Shown: piece after piece, positions 6,705 to 6,952 of the stretch
Position numbering within the stretch: position 1 is the first letter of the stretch
How the letters are laid out: every line of letters starts with the position of its first letter
Program-made: the position numbers and the translations under genes
Notes under the pieces: model-generated
Database searches by the model: none
Seen by the model: the letters and a program-made list of their open reading frames with translations, nothing else
What the model was told of the DNA's origin: nothing
Source of the DNA: Sinorhizobium sp.
GTDB lineage: Bacteria > Pseudomonadota > Alphaproteobacteria > Rhizobiales > Rhizobiaceae
Direction: 5' to 3'
NCBI GenBank assembly: GCA_031178305.1
Contig: JAPSJG010000205.1
Coordinates: forward strand, 1-6,952
Length of the DNA: 6,952 nt

Positions 6705-6738
6705 AGGCGCGGCCGCGTCGCGGCTCGCCTTTGCTTCT
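6705..6738 (+). terminator. Candidate Rho-independent terminator after paaX
   Basis: A GC-rich hairpin forms 48 nt after the paaX stop. AGGCG (6705-6709) pairs with CGCCT (6726-6730); then comes a C bulge and a G-U pair, and GCCGC (6712-6716) pairs with GCGGC (6720-6724) around a 3-nt loop. About 11 bp are paired. The 3' side runs into TTTGCTTCT, which is U-rich in RNA but interrupted. It would separate paaX transcription from the paaA promoter. Strength was not computed. Confidence 0.5.
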
Positions 6739-6787
6739 AATGCCAATGTCTGTCGACCAGCAAGGTTCTTCCAAGCTGCGCCGCAGA

Positions 6788-6828
6788 ATGTCACAGAAAA
6801 AGCAGAAAAAGCCATTGAAGTGTGACAT
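6788..6828. promoter_or_regulatory. Candidate operator before paaA: inverted plus tandem repeats
   Basis: ATGTCACA (6788-6795) and TGTGACAT (6821-6828) are perfect 8-bp inverted arms, 33 bp apart centre to centre. Between them is a 9-bp tandem duplication, CAGAAAAAG at 6794-6802 and 6803-6811. The right arm falls inside the spacer of the predicted paaA promoter, so a bound protein would block polymerase. PaaX is the natural candidate because of adjacency; this is inference, as the known PaaX sites were not compared. Confidence 0.5.
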
Positions 6829-6843
6829 GTCCGGCGTTATATG
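6815..6843 (+). promoter_or_regulatory. sigma70-type promoter for paaA
   Basis: TTGAAG (6815-6820) and TATATG (6838-6843) are separated by exactly 17 nt, with four of six consensus matches at -35 and four of six at -10. Transcription would start near 6850 and leave a leader of about 54 nt before the ATG at 6904. The spacer contains one arm of the inverted repeat described above. Confidence 0.55.
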
Positions 6844-6903
6844 GCTAACGATCGGTCGGTCAAAGTCACCGCTTATAGAGGGCGTCTGATGGAGAAGAGG
6901 ACC

Positions 6904-6952
6904 ATGTATGCGCAAATGGTGAAAGCCGACGCACCGCGCGTCAAAAGCCTCG
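6904..6952 (+). CDS. paaA: Partial: probable PaaA, phenylacetyl-CoA epoxidase catalytic subunit
   Basis: Only the first 16 codons are in the window: M-Y-A-Q-M-V-K-A-D-A-P-R-V-K-S-L, and the frame stays open to the edge. This start resembles the MYxQMV... N-terminus recalled for rhizobial PaaA proteins. The identity rests on that and on following paaX, so it is tentative. PaaA would be the di-iron oxygenase subunit that epoxidises phenylacetyl-CoA as part of PaaABC(D)E. The ATG at 6904 has GGAG 9 nt upstream. An in-frame ATG at 6889 (adding MEKRT) has GAGGG 6 nt upstream and is a real alternative. The catalytic part lies outside the window. Confidence 0.55.
   Translation, partial: MYAQMVKADAPRVKSL

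Noticed and set aside
5839..6915. Minus-strand open frame of 358 codons opposite paaX
   Set aside because: It is antisense to a well-supported PaaX gene, shows low-complexity Arg-rich sequence and has no recognisable domain.
1..6952. CRISPR array, tRNA, rRNA, transposase or attachment site
   Set aside because: No regularly spaced direct repeats, cloverleaf-like structure or mobile-element protein was seen on either strand.

Overview
The window looks like chromosomal or megaplasmid DNA of an alphaproteobacterium, most likely of the Rhizobiaceae or a close relative. The reasons are the high-GC coding bias, a left-edge double-hairpin repeat resembling the rhizobial RIME intergenic elements, and the gene families present. 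Gene content is dense, with no tRNA, rRNA, CRISPR array or insertion sequence visible.

Layout. (1) 10-110: a two-hairpin palindromic repeat that ends on the base before a stop codon. (2) 111-1834, minus strand: a three-gene operon. It encodes an ArsR-type repressor without the classical metal site, an SRPBCC/AHSA1-type START-fold protein (4-nt overlap) and a DUF899 thioredoxin-like protein with a CPSC motif. Its promoter (TTGACT-17-TATATT) is covered by two copies of TCAACC-N4-GGTTGA exactly 40 bp apart, and the predicted transcript is leaderless or nearly so. (3) 1905-5155, minus strand: a two-gene operon for a 2-oxoacid dehydrogenase, with a 692-aa E1 in which alpha and beta subunits are fused and a 389-aa E2 acyltransferase. 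No E3 gene is present in the window. (4) 5275-6657, plus strand, divergent from E1: an Lrp/AsnC-type regulator followed after 24 nt by a PaaX-type repressor. (5) 6658-6903: a candidate intrinsic terminator, then a good sigma70-like promoter flanked by an 8-bp inverted repeat and a 9-bp tandem repeat. (6) 6904 to the end: the first 16 codons of a gene that looks like paaA, the phenylacetyl-CoA epoxidase subunit.

How the genes may work together. PaaX next to a probable paaA marks the start of a phenylacetyl-CoA catabolic cluster. The Lrp regulator sits between the E1/E2 operon and paaX, so it probably controls the dehydrogenase, as the Lrp-like BkdR does for bkd operons. A testable idea is that this dehydrogenase turns phenylpyruvate, or branched-chain 2-oxo acids, into acyl-CoA and so feeds the paa pathway from amino acids. 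The ArsR-SRPBCC-DUF899 unit appears to be a separate, self-regulated module of unknown function.
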